Source: Aquibacillus sediminis (GTDB lineage Bacteria; Bacillota; Bacilli; Bacillales; Amphibacillaceae). Taken from it: a stretch of 64,000 bases of DNA. Made by a program: the position numbers and the translations under genes. Below the pieces are notes generated by a model, which worked only from the letters and a program-made list of their open reading frames with translations, was not told the origin of the DNA and made no database searches. Position 1 is the first letter of the stretch, and the number at the start of each line of letters is the position of its first letter. The stretch lies in assembly GCF_005870085.1 (NCBI RefSeq), contig NZ_SZNM01000004.1, positions 124,001 through 188,000 of the forward strand. Reading direction: 5' to 3'. Below, in pieces: positions 51,986-60,212 of the stretch.

Positions 51986-52567
51986 ATGGGAAAAATTGAA
52001 GAAGCAAACAATAAAAAACAAAAAAAGAAAAGGAAAAGGTTGCTATTCCGTTCAATACTCTTAGCTATCATGTTTGGAGCATTACTATTTGCTGTCATTT
52101 CTAGTCTTTCCGGTGATAGTAAACAAGTGGAAGTGGGAGATCAAGCACCAAATTTCCAGTTAAAGCAAGTGAATGGTGAAAATGGTGGACAAGCCGTAAC
52201 TTTTGAACAGTTTAAAGGGAAGGGCATTATGCTGAACTTCTGGGCTACTTGGTGTCCACCATGTGAGGCTGAAATGCCTTATATGCAGTCATTATATCCT
52301 GAATATAAAGAAAAAGGGGTCGAGATTTTAGCGGTTAGTAGTGATGATACAGAAAAAGTCATCCATGATTTTATTGACAAGCATGATTTAACTTTTCCTG
52401 TATTACATGATAAAAAAGAGGAAGTTTTTAACCAATACGGTGTTCTTTCCTACCCGACTTCATTGTTTATTAATCCCGAAGGAGAAGTCGTTGAAATTGT
52501 GGAAGGTCCACTAACATTAGAAAGGTTGGAAGAATATTTCCAACAAATCGTACCTGAAAACGGGTAG
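51986..52567 (+). CDS. resA: Thiol-disulfide oxidoreductase ResA
   Basis: This 193-residue protein has a cytoplasmic Lys-rich start, an N-terminal membrane anchor (LFRSILLAIMFGALLFAVIS), and an extracytoplasmic thioredoxin fold with the FWATWCPPCEAEMP active site. It reduces the cysteines of apocytochrome c before haem attachment. ATG 51986 is about ten bases from GGGGG; an in-frame GTG at 51977 is another choice. It is the first gene of resABCDE. Confidence 0.95.
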   Translation: MGKIEEANNKKQKKKRKRLLFRSILLAIMFGALLFAVISSLSGDSKQVEVGDQAPNFQLKQVNGENGGQAVTFEQFKGKGIMLNFWATWCPPCEAEMPYMQSLYPEYKEKGVEILAVSSDDTEKVIHDFIDKHDLTFPVLHDKKEEVFNQYGVLSYPTSLFINPEGEVVEIVEGPLTLERLEEYFQQIVPENG

Positions 52568-52591
52568 ACCATATAGTTACGGGGGATAGGG

Positions 52592-54223
52592 ATGAAAAGA
52601 ATTGTATGTGAAGCATGTGGTCATTCCAATGCAGAAGGAACAGTGCTCTGTCAATCTTGCGGAAAACCGATTGAGAAAAACCAACATATTGATGGTAATG
52701 AAAAAACAAAACTATTAAATATGCGATATGATGGAAGTGCACGTAGGTCACAAACGTACAATAAGTCGTTTGTAGATAAGATTTGGAATTTCTTCTCTTC
52801 GGTTAAAGTTGGCGTATGGTTAATTGTACTGACGTTATTAGCGTCAGCATTAGGTACTATTTTTCCGCAAGAGATGTATATTCCGCAAGATGTCCAACCG
52901 CTCGATCATTATCGTGAACAATATGGAATTGCTGGTCAGATCTATTATCAATTAGGACTTCACAACTTGTATAGTTCATGGTGGTATATGATCTTAATAG
53001 CATTAATTGGTATCTCAATTGTTGTAGCTAGTATCGATCGAGTTGTACCATTATATAAGGCGTTGAAAATGCAAAAACCTAAACGACACGAAACATTTTT
53101 AAAACGTCAACGTTTATTTAGTCAAACGAATCAACCATCACTGAATGACAAAGAAAAATTCCTTGAGCGTTTAAAAAGTAAACGGTACAAATTGACAGAA
53201 GAAGATGGTCACATATTAGCTGAAAAAGGTCGTTTCACAAGATGGGGTCCTTATGTCAATCATTTAGGTTTAATTATTTTTCTCATCGGCGCTTTGTTAC
53301 GGTTTGTTCCTTTTATGTACATAGATGAATTTGTTTGGGTTCGTGAAGGAGAAACGTTACCTATCAAAGGTACAGAGCGAGAATATTACATTGAAAACAA
53401 CGATTTTATTTTTGAAACTTATGACGAAGAAGAGGACAGGAAGTTTGCGGAAGCGTTACAAAATCAGTCTGCTCCTGTTGCAAGTAACTATCAAACAGAT
53501 GCTGTCATCTATCGTAATCATGAAGCAGAACTTGTAGGAGCTGAGCCAGACTTAGAAAAAGTGAAAGAAGGTAGCATACGTGTAAATCACCCACTAAAAA
53601 TAGATGGTTTTAGTTTATATCAATCTAGCTATCAAAGTGAATTTAGCACGATGTCATTTTATATTCACGAAACAGATGACAAAGACGAACAAGAACTAGC
53701 TAATTTCACTGTAGATCTATCAAATCCTGTTAATCATTATGAATTGGATAATGGCTTTGAAGTAGAATTGGTACGATATATGCCTGACTATTATTTGGAT
53801 GATGGGGAACCAAAGTCGAAAACGGATTATCCTAATAATCCAGCGTTTGTATTTGCTGTTTATCCACCAGATGCCTCCGAACCTGAGTATAGTTTTGCAG
53901 GGATTGGTCGAAATATTGATGCAACAGGTGAAAATGACTATAAAATAGCGCTTAATGGTTTCGATGTGCAATATGTGACAGGACTAGCTGTAAAAAGAGA
54001 TTATACACTTCCGATTCTAATGATCGGTGGGTTAATATTTATGATTGGTGTTGTGCAGGGGTTATATTGGCAACATCGTCGGATATGGATACACCCTAAG
54101 GGTAATGAACTCTGGGTTGCGGCACATACGAACAAAAATTGGTATGGCTTAAAACGCGAAATAGATACACTGATGGAAGATACTTCATTAATTAGAGTTG
54201 TAGATCAACAGGAACAAAAATAG
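52592..54223 (+). CDS. resB: Cytochrome c biogenesis protein ResB
   Basis: This 543-residue Ccs1/ResB-family protein starts with a 22-residue zinc ribbon (CEACGHSN ... CQSCGK). It has membrane helices near residues 75-95, 130-150 and 205-225, a large extracytoplasmic domain at about 240-450, and a final helix. With ResC it forms the system II haem lyase. GGGGGATAGG precedes the ATG. resC follows 34 bp later. Confidence 0.95.
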   Translation: MKRIVCEACGHSNAEGTVLCQSCGKPIEKNQHIDGNEKTKLLNMRYDGSARRSQTYNKSFVDKIWNFFSSVKVGVWLIVLTLLASALGTIFPQEMYIPQDVQPLDHYREQYGIAGQIYYQLGLHNLYSSWWYMILIALIGISIVVASIDRVVPLYKALKMQKPKRHETFLKRQRLFSQTNQPSLNDKEKFLERLKSKRYKLTEEDGHILAEKGRFTRWGPYVNHLGLIIFLIGALLRFVPFMYIDEFVWVREGETLPIKGTEREYYIENNDFIFETYDEEEDRKFAEALQNQSAPVASNYQTDAVIYRNHEAELVGAEPDLEKVKEGSIRVNHPLKIDGFSLYQSSYQSEFSTMSFYIHETDDKDEQELANFTVDLSNPVNHYELDNGFEVELVRYMPDYYLDDGEPKSKTDYPNNPAFVFAVYPPDASEPEYSFAGIGRNIDATGENDYKIALNGFDVQYVTGLAVKRDYTLPILMIGGLIFMIGVVQGLYWQHRRIWIHPKGNELWVAAHTNKNWYGLKREIDTLMEDTSLIRVVDQQEQK

Positions 54224-54257
54224 AGCTGTTTCGATACTATACAGGGGGAGTGACAAC

Positions 54258-55448
54258 ATGGATGGGTTAGTTTCAATAAGTAGCAATTTTCTATACCTTG
54301 CATTTGTTTTATATTTAGCAGCTACTTTTTTCTTTGGTGGGACGATTCGATCTAAAAATTCTACTTCTTCACAAACATGGGTTAGTAGGGTAGCTATAGG
54401 ATTAACCATTCTTGGATTTTTAGCATCGGTTGTTTATTTTATATTACGTTGGATTGCAAGTGGACATGCTCCAGTCAGCAATTTATTTGAATTCACAACA
54501 TTTTTTGGCATGATGTTAGTACTTGCTTTCATTGTCATGTATTTTATTTATCGTTTGAATATACTTGGTTTGTTTGTATTACCTGTAGCACTTTTAATCA
54601 TTGCTTACGCAAGTATGTTTCCAACGGAACTATCTCCATTGGTTCCTTCACTTAAAAGTCACTGGTTATACATACATGTAACAACCGTATCATTAGGAGA
54701 AGCAGTATTAGCTGTTAGTTTTGCTGCTGGATTGATTTATTTAATAAAGGAAGTTGATCAATCTTATCGAAGTAAGCGAACAACTTGGTTAGAAATTATT
54801 ATTTACTCGCTTTATGCAACATTGGGATTTGTGGTTATATCATCTATATTCAGTGCAACAGATTATAATGCAACATTTGAAGTGACAAATGAAAGTGGTG
54901 TTTCTACTTTAGAATATCACCTTCCAGCAATAACAGGCCCTGCGGATGGCACGCTCGTTACAACAGATCGTATGGAGCCTTGGTTCGATACACCAGGTTG
55001 GATGAACGGCGCAGAAGCCCCACGTAAATTCAATACGTTATTGTGGTCATTTGCAGTAGGATTGGTATTCTACTTGATTACAAGGTTAATCTTAAGAAAG
55101 CGAATTGCTGCAGCGATTCAACCTTACTTAAGAAAAGTAAATAGTGATTTAGTGGACGAAATTTCCTACCGAGCTGTGGCAATTGGTTTTCCAATCTTTA
55201 CACTTGGTGGCCTAATCTTTGCAATGATCTGGGCTCAAGAAGCTTGGAATCGATATTGGGGTTGGGACCCTAAAGAGGTTTGGGCTTTAATTACATGGTT
55301 CTTCTATGCAGCATTTCTACATTTAAGGCTATCTCAAGGTTGGCATGGAGAAAAAAGTGCATGGTTAGCTGTTGTAGGATTTGCGATCATTATGTTTAAC
55401 CTTATTGCGGTGAATTTAGTTCTTGCGGGACTTCATTCATACGCATAA
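54258..55448 (+). CDS. resC: Cytochrome c biogenesis protein ResC (CcsA family)
   Basis: This 396-residue membrane protein has about eight helices and the haem-handling tryptophan motif [17 protein letters not shown] (WWD domain). Histidines such as [14 protein letters not shown] and the final LHSY are typical. It handles haem for cytochrome c maturation together with ResB. GGGGGAGTG precedes the ATG. A C-type repeat lies between it and resD. Confidence 0.95.
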   Translation: MDGLVSISSNFLYLAFVLYLAATFFFGGTIRSKNSTSSQTWVSRVAIGLTILGFLASVVYFILRWIASGHAPVSNLFEFTTFFGMMLVLAFIVMYFIYRLNILGLFVLPVALLIIAYASMFPTELSPLVPSLKSHWLYIHVTTVSLGEAVLAVSFAAGLIYLIKEVDQSYRSKRTTWLEIIIYSLYATLGFVVISSIFSATDYNATFEVTNESGVSTLEYHLPAITGPADGTLVTTDRMEPWFDTPGWMNGAEAPRKFNTLLWSFAVGLVFYLITRLILRKRIAAAIQPYLRKVNSDLVDEISYRAVAIGFPIFTLGGLIFAMIWAQEAWNRYWGWDPKEVWALITWFFYAAFLHLRLSQGWHGEKSAWLAVVGFAIIMFNLIAVNLVLAGLHSYA

Positions 55449-55460
55449 CTGTTTATTCCG

Positions 55461-55594
55461 GTGCAACCGACCGTAAAGCTCCCAATTTAAAACATAAGAT
55501 ATTTAATTGGGAGTAAGCGGACGCTCACACACGATTGGTTTAGACTAATACAAAGTGGGGGAAGATCCTCCTCTAATTTAAAGTTTCATTTTAT
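55461..55594. repeat. C-type repeat, copy 2, inside the res operon
   Basis: This is 134 bp starting GTGCAACCGACCGTAAAG, with TTGGGAGTAAGCGGACGCTC, ACGATTGGTTTAGACTAA and AGTGGGGGAAGATCC, and ending TTTCATTTTAT. It aligns along its whole length with the copy at 46077-46229. It ends 26 bp before resD. Confidence 0.75.
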
Positions 55595-55620
55595 TTGATA
55601 TGAGTTGGGAGGCACGTAAG

Positions 55621-56337
55621 ATGGATAATAATGCAAAGATTTTAGTAGTCGATGATGAAGATAGAATTAGACGTCTGATTCGTATGTACTTAGAAAGAGA
55701 AGGTTATGAGGTGCACGAGGCCGAAGATGGAGAAAAAGGTTTGGAACTAGCACTTGAGAATTATTATGAATTAATACTATTAGATCTTATGTTACCCGGT
55801 ATCGATGGTGTTGAGGTCTGTAAACAATTAAGAGAATCAAAAGAAACACCAGTGATCATGTTAACTGCAAAAGGAGAAGAGTCAAATCGTGTTGAGGGAT
55901 TTGAAGTAGGGACGGATGACTATATTGTCAAACCGTTTAGCCCTAGAGAAGTGGTATTACGCGTGAAAGCACTTTTGAGAAGATCGACAACAAATAAAAT
56001 GGCTAATACCGATAATTCTTCTAAAGATGTTATTGAATTCCCTCATTTGTATATTGATAATGATGCCCATAAAGTGTCAGCTGACGGAAAAGATGTTGGT
56101 CTTACACCAAAAGAGTATGAGCTTTTACACTTTTTAGCAAAGGCACCAAACAAAGTATTTGATCGTGAGCAATTGTTAAAAGAAGTTTGGAACTATGAGT
56201 TTTTTGGAGACTTAAGAACAGTTGATACACATGTGAAACGATTAAGAGAGAAATTAAGTAAGGTTTCAGAGGATGCAGCAAAAATGATTGTAACAGTTTG
56301 GGGTGTAGGCTACAAATTTGAAGTAGCGAATGACTAA
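55621..56337 (+). CDS. resD: Response regulator ResD
   Basis: This 238-residue OmpR-family regulator has a receiver domain with DDED acidic pocket (ILVVDDEDRIRRL), the phosphoacceptor Asp in LILLDLMLPGIDG and the Lys in YIVKPFSPRE. A winged-helix DNA-binding domain follows (LTPKEYELLHFL and REQLLKEVW). It controls anaerobic and aerobic respiration genes. ATG 55621 is nine bases from GGGAGG; the frame extension to 55600 overlaps that site. The resE start overlaps its stop. Confidence 0.95.
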   Translation: MDNNAKILVVDDEDRIRRLIRMYLEREGYEVHEAEDGEKGLELALENYYELILLDLMLPGIDGVEVCKQLRESKETPVIMLTAKGEESNRVEGFEVGTDDYIVKPFSPREVVLRVKALLRRSTTNKMANTDNSSKDVIEFPHLYIDNDAHKVSADGKDVGLTPKEYELLHFLAKAPNKVFDREQLLKEVWNYEFFGDLRTVDTHVKRLREKLSKVSEDAAKMIVTVWGVGYKFEVAND

Positions 56338-58100
56338 TGTTTTTACGTAGTGTTGTCGGAAAGTTATGGTTTACCATTTTACTTTTGGTATCTTTTGTCC
56401 TTACTATTTTAACCTTTTTATTACTAGGTTTTTTTGAAAATTTTCATGTTTCGGAAGCTGAAAAAGACTTAATGCAAACAGCTACAAAAGTCTCCGTAAT
56501 GGTAGAACAATACGAAAACGATGAGCTTATGTTTGATACAGCAAAACGAGTCAAGGATCCGTCCAGTAAAGTCGTGATTTTATTTGACGATCAAGACTAT
56601 TGGATTTCAGATAGTGATAATAATGATCTACCAGATGTAACGATTGATTGGCTCTTACAACAAAATGATTTACTTAGTGTGTTGGAAAGTAATAAAGAAG
56701 TAAAGAAACAAAAAAATATTCCTAATGGTTCTGATAATGTCATGATTGTTGGTACCCCTGTGGTAGATGGTGGTGCGGTGTTTGTCTATCAATCGTTAGA
56801 TGTAGTGGAAGAGACAACAAGTCAGACTACTCGAATTATTTTATTAGCAGCAGGGATTGCCATTGTACTAACAACGGTATTTGCTTTCTTTTTATCTACT
56901 AGAATTACGTCGCCATTAATTAAAATGAGAGAAGCTGCATTTGAACTGGCTAGGGGCGAATTTAATACAAAGGTACCAATGTTAACTCATGACGAAATTG
57001 GCGAACTTGCCATGGCTTTTAACCGTATGGGACGTCAATTAAAATATCATATTAATGCATTAAGTCAAGAAAAGGAACAATTATATAGTATTTTAAGTTC
57101 GATGGTTGATGGTGTGATTACTTTAAATCGACAAGCTGAAGTTATTGTTTCGAATCCACCAGCTAAGAATTTCTTGGAAAATTGGTATTATGAACACAAT
57201 CATCCAAGAAAAACAGATGATTCCATTCCAAATGTCCTTGAAACAATGCTTGAAGAGGTAATAGAGTTAGAACAAGAAACGTCAAAAGAAGTATTTATAC
57301 AAGGTAGGACATGGGTTATTATTATGAGTCCACTTTACGATAAAACACATGTACGTGGTGCAGTTGCTGTCATAAGGGATATGACAGAAGAACGTCGCCT
57401 AGATCAACTACGTGAGGATTTTATTGCAAATGTATCGCATGAATTACGGACACCAATCTCCATGTTGCAAGGATATAGTGAAGCAATTGTTGATGATATT
57501 GCAGCAAGCAAAGAAGAAAAAAATGAATTGGCTTCCATCATCTACGAAGAATCGTTGCGAATGGGGCGGTTAGTTAACGAATTATTAGATTTAGCACGTA
57601 TGAAATCTGGTCATATCCAATTGAATCAAGACCATGTGCAACTTGGTTTATATTTAGAACGGATTGTTCGTAAGTTTAAAGGTCTAGCCAAGGAAAAAAA
57701 TATTGAATTAAAATTAGATGTAGATCAAAATTTAAAAATGGTTACCTTTGATCCTGATCGGATTGAACAGGTTTTAACGAATTTAATTGATAATGCAATT
57801 AACCATACAAATGAAAATGGTAATGTAACGATTAAAGTAGAGGCGGAACAAGATATCATTCAATTTTCTATTATGGATACTGGTACAGGTATTCCGCAAG
57901 AAGATTTGCCATTTGTGTTTGAAAGGTTCTATAAAGCAGATAAATCAAGAAAACGACAAAAGAAAAAAGGAACAGGCTTGGGGCTTGAGATTGCAAAAAA
58001 TATAGTAGAGGCCCATCATGGGTCCATTTCTGTTCAAAGTAAGCATGGTGAAGGTACTACATTTACCTTTAAACTGCCAAAAAATGGCGAAGATGAATAG
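56337..58100 (+). CDS. resE: Sensor histidine kinase ResE
   Basis: This 587-residue membrane kinase has an N-terminal helix, an extracytoplasmic domain of about 130 residues, a second helix near 170-190, HAMP, and a PAS-like domain (LYSILSSMVDGVITLNRQAE). HisKA follows with NVSHELRTPISMLQGYSEAI carrying the phosphorylated His, then HATPase with NLIDNAINHTNENGNV and GTGLGLEIAKNIVEAHHG. It signals to ResD in response to oxygen/NO state. Translation is coupled to resD by a one-base overlap. Confidence 0.95.
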   Translation: MFLRSVVGKLWFTILLLVSFVLTILTFLLLGFFENFHVSEAEKDLMQTATKVSVMVEQYENDELMFDTAKRVKDPSSKVVILFDDQDYWISDSDNNDLPDVTIDWLLQQNDLLSVLESNKEVKKQKNIPNGSDNVMIVGTPVVDGGAVFVYQSLDVVEETTSQTTRIILLAAGIAIVLTTVFAFFLSTRITSPLIKMREAAFELARGEFNTKVPMLTHDEIGELAMAFNRMGRQLKYHINALSQEKEQLYSILSSMVDGVITLNRQAEVIVSNPPAKNFLENWYYEHNHPRKTDDSIPNVLETMLEEVIELEQETSKEVFIQGRTWVIIMSPLYDKTHVRGAVAVIRDMTEERRLDQLREDFIANVSHELRTPISMLQGYSEAIVDDIAASKEEKNELASIIYEESLRMGRLVNELLDLARMKSGHIQLNQDHVQLGLYLERIVRKFKGLAKEKNIELKLDVDQNLKMVTFDPDRIEQVLTNLIDNAINHTNENGNVTIKVEAEQDIIQFSIMDTGTGIPQEDLPFVFERFYKADKSRKRQKKKGTGLGLEIAKNIVEAHHGSISVQSKHGEGTTFTFKLPKNGEDE

Positions 58101-58112
58101 AATATGGGGAAT

Positions 58113-58147
58113 GATCTTGTTTCTTATGAAACAAATCCTTTTATTTT
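58113..58147 (+). terminator. Terminator after resE
   Basis: GATCTTGTTTC pairs with GAAACAAATC (one mismatch) around TTAT and is followed by CTTTTATTTTG. Confidence 0.75.
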
Positions 58148-58198
58148 GTTCATTTTTATGATTTAATTGTCAAATAACAGAAAGTTAAGGGTGATCGA

Positions 58199-58251
58199 GA
58201 AGTTCAAGGTTATGTAGTAAAGACCGCATAACCAAGCCAACGAAGAACTTC
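58199..58251. other. Nested inverted repeats, unknown role
   Basis: An outer pair GAAGTTC/GAACTTC encloses an inner pair GGTTATG/CATAACC with a 12-base loop. It lies between resE and the cobalamin riboswitch. No gene accounts for it. Confidence 0.4.
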
Positions 58252-58308
58252 GCTGCATACATGTTTATTTGGTGTTTTTTAACATACTCTAATAATTAAA
58301 CAAATTGT

Positions 58309-58464
58309 AGATTTTTGGTGTGAAATACTTAAAAGGGAATCTGGTGAAAATCCAGAACTGTCCTCGCAACTGTTAGTGTGACAAAACTAAGTGTACCACT
58401 GTATATAATACGGGAAGGGCTTAGGAGTAGGATGATACACAAGTCAGTAGACCTGCCAAGATCT
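58309..58464 (+). promoter_or_regulatory. Cobalamin riboswitch
   Basis: The conserved core is clear: AGGGAATCTGGTGAAAATCC, then ACTGTCCTCGCAACTGTTA, then ACCACTGTATATAATACGGG and AAGG, then GATGATACACAAGTCAGTAG and ACCTGCC. The closing P1 helix pairs AGAT...TGG with CCA...ATCT. It senses adenosylcobalamin and normally shuts off downstream expression. A terminator hairpin at 58553-58580 lies between it and the next gene, so control is likely by transcription termination. Confidence 0.95.
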
Positions 58465-58552
58465 GAAATTTCAAAGCTTCGGGGATTGAGTGTTTGAGAT
58501 AGGCAGTTTTTAATAGGGGCAATCCTATCTAATAAATCTGCTCTGTCTTAAG

Positions 58553-58580
58553 CTCATTCTTTAAGAATGAGTTTATTTTA
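58553..58580 (+). terminator. Riboswitch-controlled terminator
   Basis: CTCATTCT pairs perfectly with AGAATGAG around TTA and is followed by TTTATTTTATTT. Its position downstream of the cobalamin aptamer fits the expression platform. Confidence 0.75.
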
Positions 58581-58652
58581 TTTAATCGAAAAATTAAATA
58601 AAACCTCCAAATGCACAATACTCGAAGACATAACAAGTAGGAGGTTAGGAAA

Positions 58653-59069
58653 ATGAAAAAAGTATATTTCATGTTACTGTCGTTAGTGATAATGATGGGG
58701 ATTTTAGTAGGGTGTTCTCAAAATGAAGTAAATCCAAATTCGGATGAGATGGATCAACAACAAGAACAGGCAGATGAAACAGAAGAAGAAGTTCAATTTA
58801 CCATTTCTGAAGCTAACGGAGAAACAGTTATTGAGCAAAAAGACATTACAATAGATGATGGTGCGATTTTAATGGATGTTCTTAAGCAACATTTTGAAGT
58901 TGAAGAGACAGATGGTTTTATTACCTCAATTGAAGGTCACTCTATTGATGAACAAGAAGGAATATACTGGATGTATGATGTGAATGGAGAGATGGCTTCA
59001 GTTGGCGCGACTGAATTAGAGTTAACGGATGGCGATCATATTCACTTTGATTTACAGTCTACGGATTAA
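58653..59069 (+). CDS. DUF4430 lipoprotein, probable cobalamin-binding surface protein
   Basis: This 138-residue protein has a lipoprotein signal ending ILVGCSQ, an acidic Glu/Gln linker, and a DUF4430 domain (about residues 45-138). The domain resembles the beta domain of transcobalamin/intrinsic factor, with GIYWMYDVNGEMASVGATE and DGDHIHFDLQ. It is directly under the cobalamin riboswitch and next to an ECF S component. The natural reading is a surface protein that captures cobalamin and hands it to the transporter. This is inference from context and fold family. GTAGGAGG precedes the ATG. Confidence 0.85.
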   Translation: MKKVYFMLLSLVIMMGILVGCSQNEVNPNSDEMDQQQEQADETEEEVQFTISEANGETVIEQKDITIDDGAILMDVLKQHFEVEETDGFITSIEGHSIDEQEGIYWMYDVNGEMASVGATELELTDGDHIHFDLQSTD

Positions 59070-59076
59070 TTAGTAA

Positions 59077-59574
59077 ATGAATACATATAAATTAACATTA
59101 ATTGCTGTATTGGCATCATTGGCTGTTGTCGGTAGGCTTTTCTTCCAATTTGTACCCAATGTTCAACCAGTTACAAGTATTATTATTATATGTGGCTTTT
59201 ATTTAGGTCCTGTTTCAGGAATCATGTTAGCTTTTTTATCCACTTATTTGTCTAATTTAATTCTGGGAATGGGAATATGGGTGGTTTGGCAGCTAGTAGG
59301 TTGGACTTTAATAGGGTGTATCAGTGGTTGGATTGGCCGATTTTCCTTTACATATCCACTTCATTTGTTGATTTTATTCGGAATATGCAGTGGATATATG
59401 TATGGATTTATTGTATCACTGGCCAATTACAGCATTGCTGGAAAATTTTGGCCCTACTATTTGGCCGGTTTACCTTATGACACTTACCATGCAATTGGGA
59501 ATGGAGTGTTTATCGCGATCCTGTTTCCTGTCATAACAAAAATATTCCATCGTTATCGACAAAATACCAACTAA
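59077..59574 (+). CDS. ECF transporter S component, probable cobalamin (CbrT-like)
   Basis: This 165-residue protein has five or six membrane helices and starts MNTYKLTLIAVLASLAVVGR, with the small-residue helix expected of S components. NVQPVTSIIIICGFYLGPVS is a family feature. It lies seven bases after the lipoprotein gene under a cobalamin riboswitch, so cobalamin is the likely substrate. Shared EcfA/EcfA'/EcfT subunits are not encoded here and must lie elsewhere. The ribosome binding site is weak, suggesting coupling. The stop codon is inside the terminator palindrome. Confidence 0.85.
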   Translation: MNTYKLTLIAVLASLAVVGRLFFQFVPNVQPVTSIIIICGFYLGPVSGIMLAFLSTYLSNLILGMGIWVVWQLVGWTLIGCISGWIGRFSFTYPLHLLILFGICSGYMYGFIVSLANYSIAGKFWPYYLAGLPYDTYHAIGNGVFIAILFPVITKIFHRYRQNTN

Positions 59575-59596
59575 ATTTAGTTGGTATTTTGTTATT
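59560..59596. terminator. Perfect palindromic terminator after the S component gene
   Basis: Positions 59560-59591 form a perfect 32-base palindrome centred on AAATTT (arms CAAAATACCAACTAAA and its complement), followed by TTATTTTTC. It overlaps the last codons and stop of the S component gene. Confidence 0.85.
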
Positions 59597-59617
59597 TTTC
59601 TTATATAGTAAAGATAA

Positions 59618-59644
59618 TGTAACCTTATCGTACATAGAAACGAC
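59618..59644 (+). promoter_or_regulatory. Candidate sigma-X (ECF) promoter of sigX
   Basis: TGTAAC is followed after 17 bases by CGAC, matching the known sigma-X consensus TGTAAC-N16/17-CGAC. It lies 26 bp before the sigX start, consistent with autoregulation. Confidence 0.8.
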
Positions 59645-59669
59645 AAATATATAGAACGGGGGGCAAGGA

Positions 59670-60212
59670 ATGCGGGCCGCTTTCGAAGAGATATATGATA
59701 ATTACCATCATGACTTATATCAGTTTTTAATTTATTTGGTAAAAGATCAATATTTGGCGGAGGATTTAATACAGGAAGTATATATTAAAGTCCTCAATTC
59801 CTATCAAACATTTAAAGGGGAAAGCAGCCAAAAAACGTGGATTTTTTCAATTGCAAGACATGTGGCAATAGATCATTTTCGTAAACAAAAAAGAAAAAGA
59901 AATAAAATTATGGAATTTTTTGATTGGAATGAAAAGGGTGATTTAATCAAAGATGACCATGCAATACCAGAAGAAATTGCCGTTTTAAATGATGAAATGA
60001 GAATCGTATATGATTGTTTGGACAGATGTAGTTTTGACCAAAAAAGTGTTATTATTCTTAGGTACATTCAATCTTTTTCTATCCAGGAAACAGCGGATGC
60101 ATTAGGGTGGAGTGTTAGTAAAGTAAAAACAACACAACATCGAGCCATGAAAGTGTTAAAACAAAAGTTGAATGAAAGCAACCGAGAGGAGGAATCAAAC
60201 ATTGAGTCATAA
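59670..60212 (+). CDS. sigX: ECF sigma factor SigX
   Basis: This 180-residue ECF sigma factor has region 2 with DQYLAEDLIQEVYIKVLNSY and KTWIFSIARHVAIDHFRKQK, and region 4 with ILRYIQSFSIQETADALGWS and KVKTTQHRAMK. In B. subtilis sigma-X controls cell envelope charge and resistance to cationic peptides. Its ATG follows GGGGGCAAGG. The 3' end overlaps rsiX by 11 bp. Confidence 0.95.
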   Translation: MRAAFEEIYDNYHHDLYQFLIYLVKDQYLAEDLIQEVYIKVLNSYQTFKGESSQKTWIFSIARHVAIDHFRKQKRKRNKIMEFFDWNEKGDLIKDDHAIPEEIAVLNDEMRIVYDCLDRCSFDQKSVIILRYIQSFSIQETADALGWSVSKVKTTQHRAMKVLKQKLNESNREEESNIES

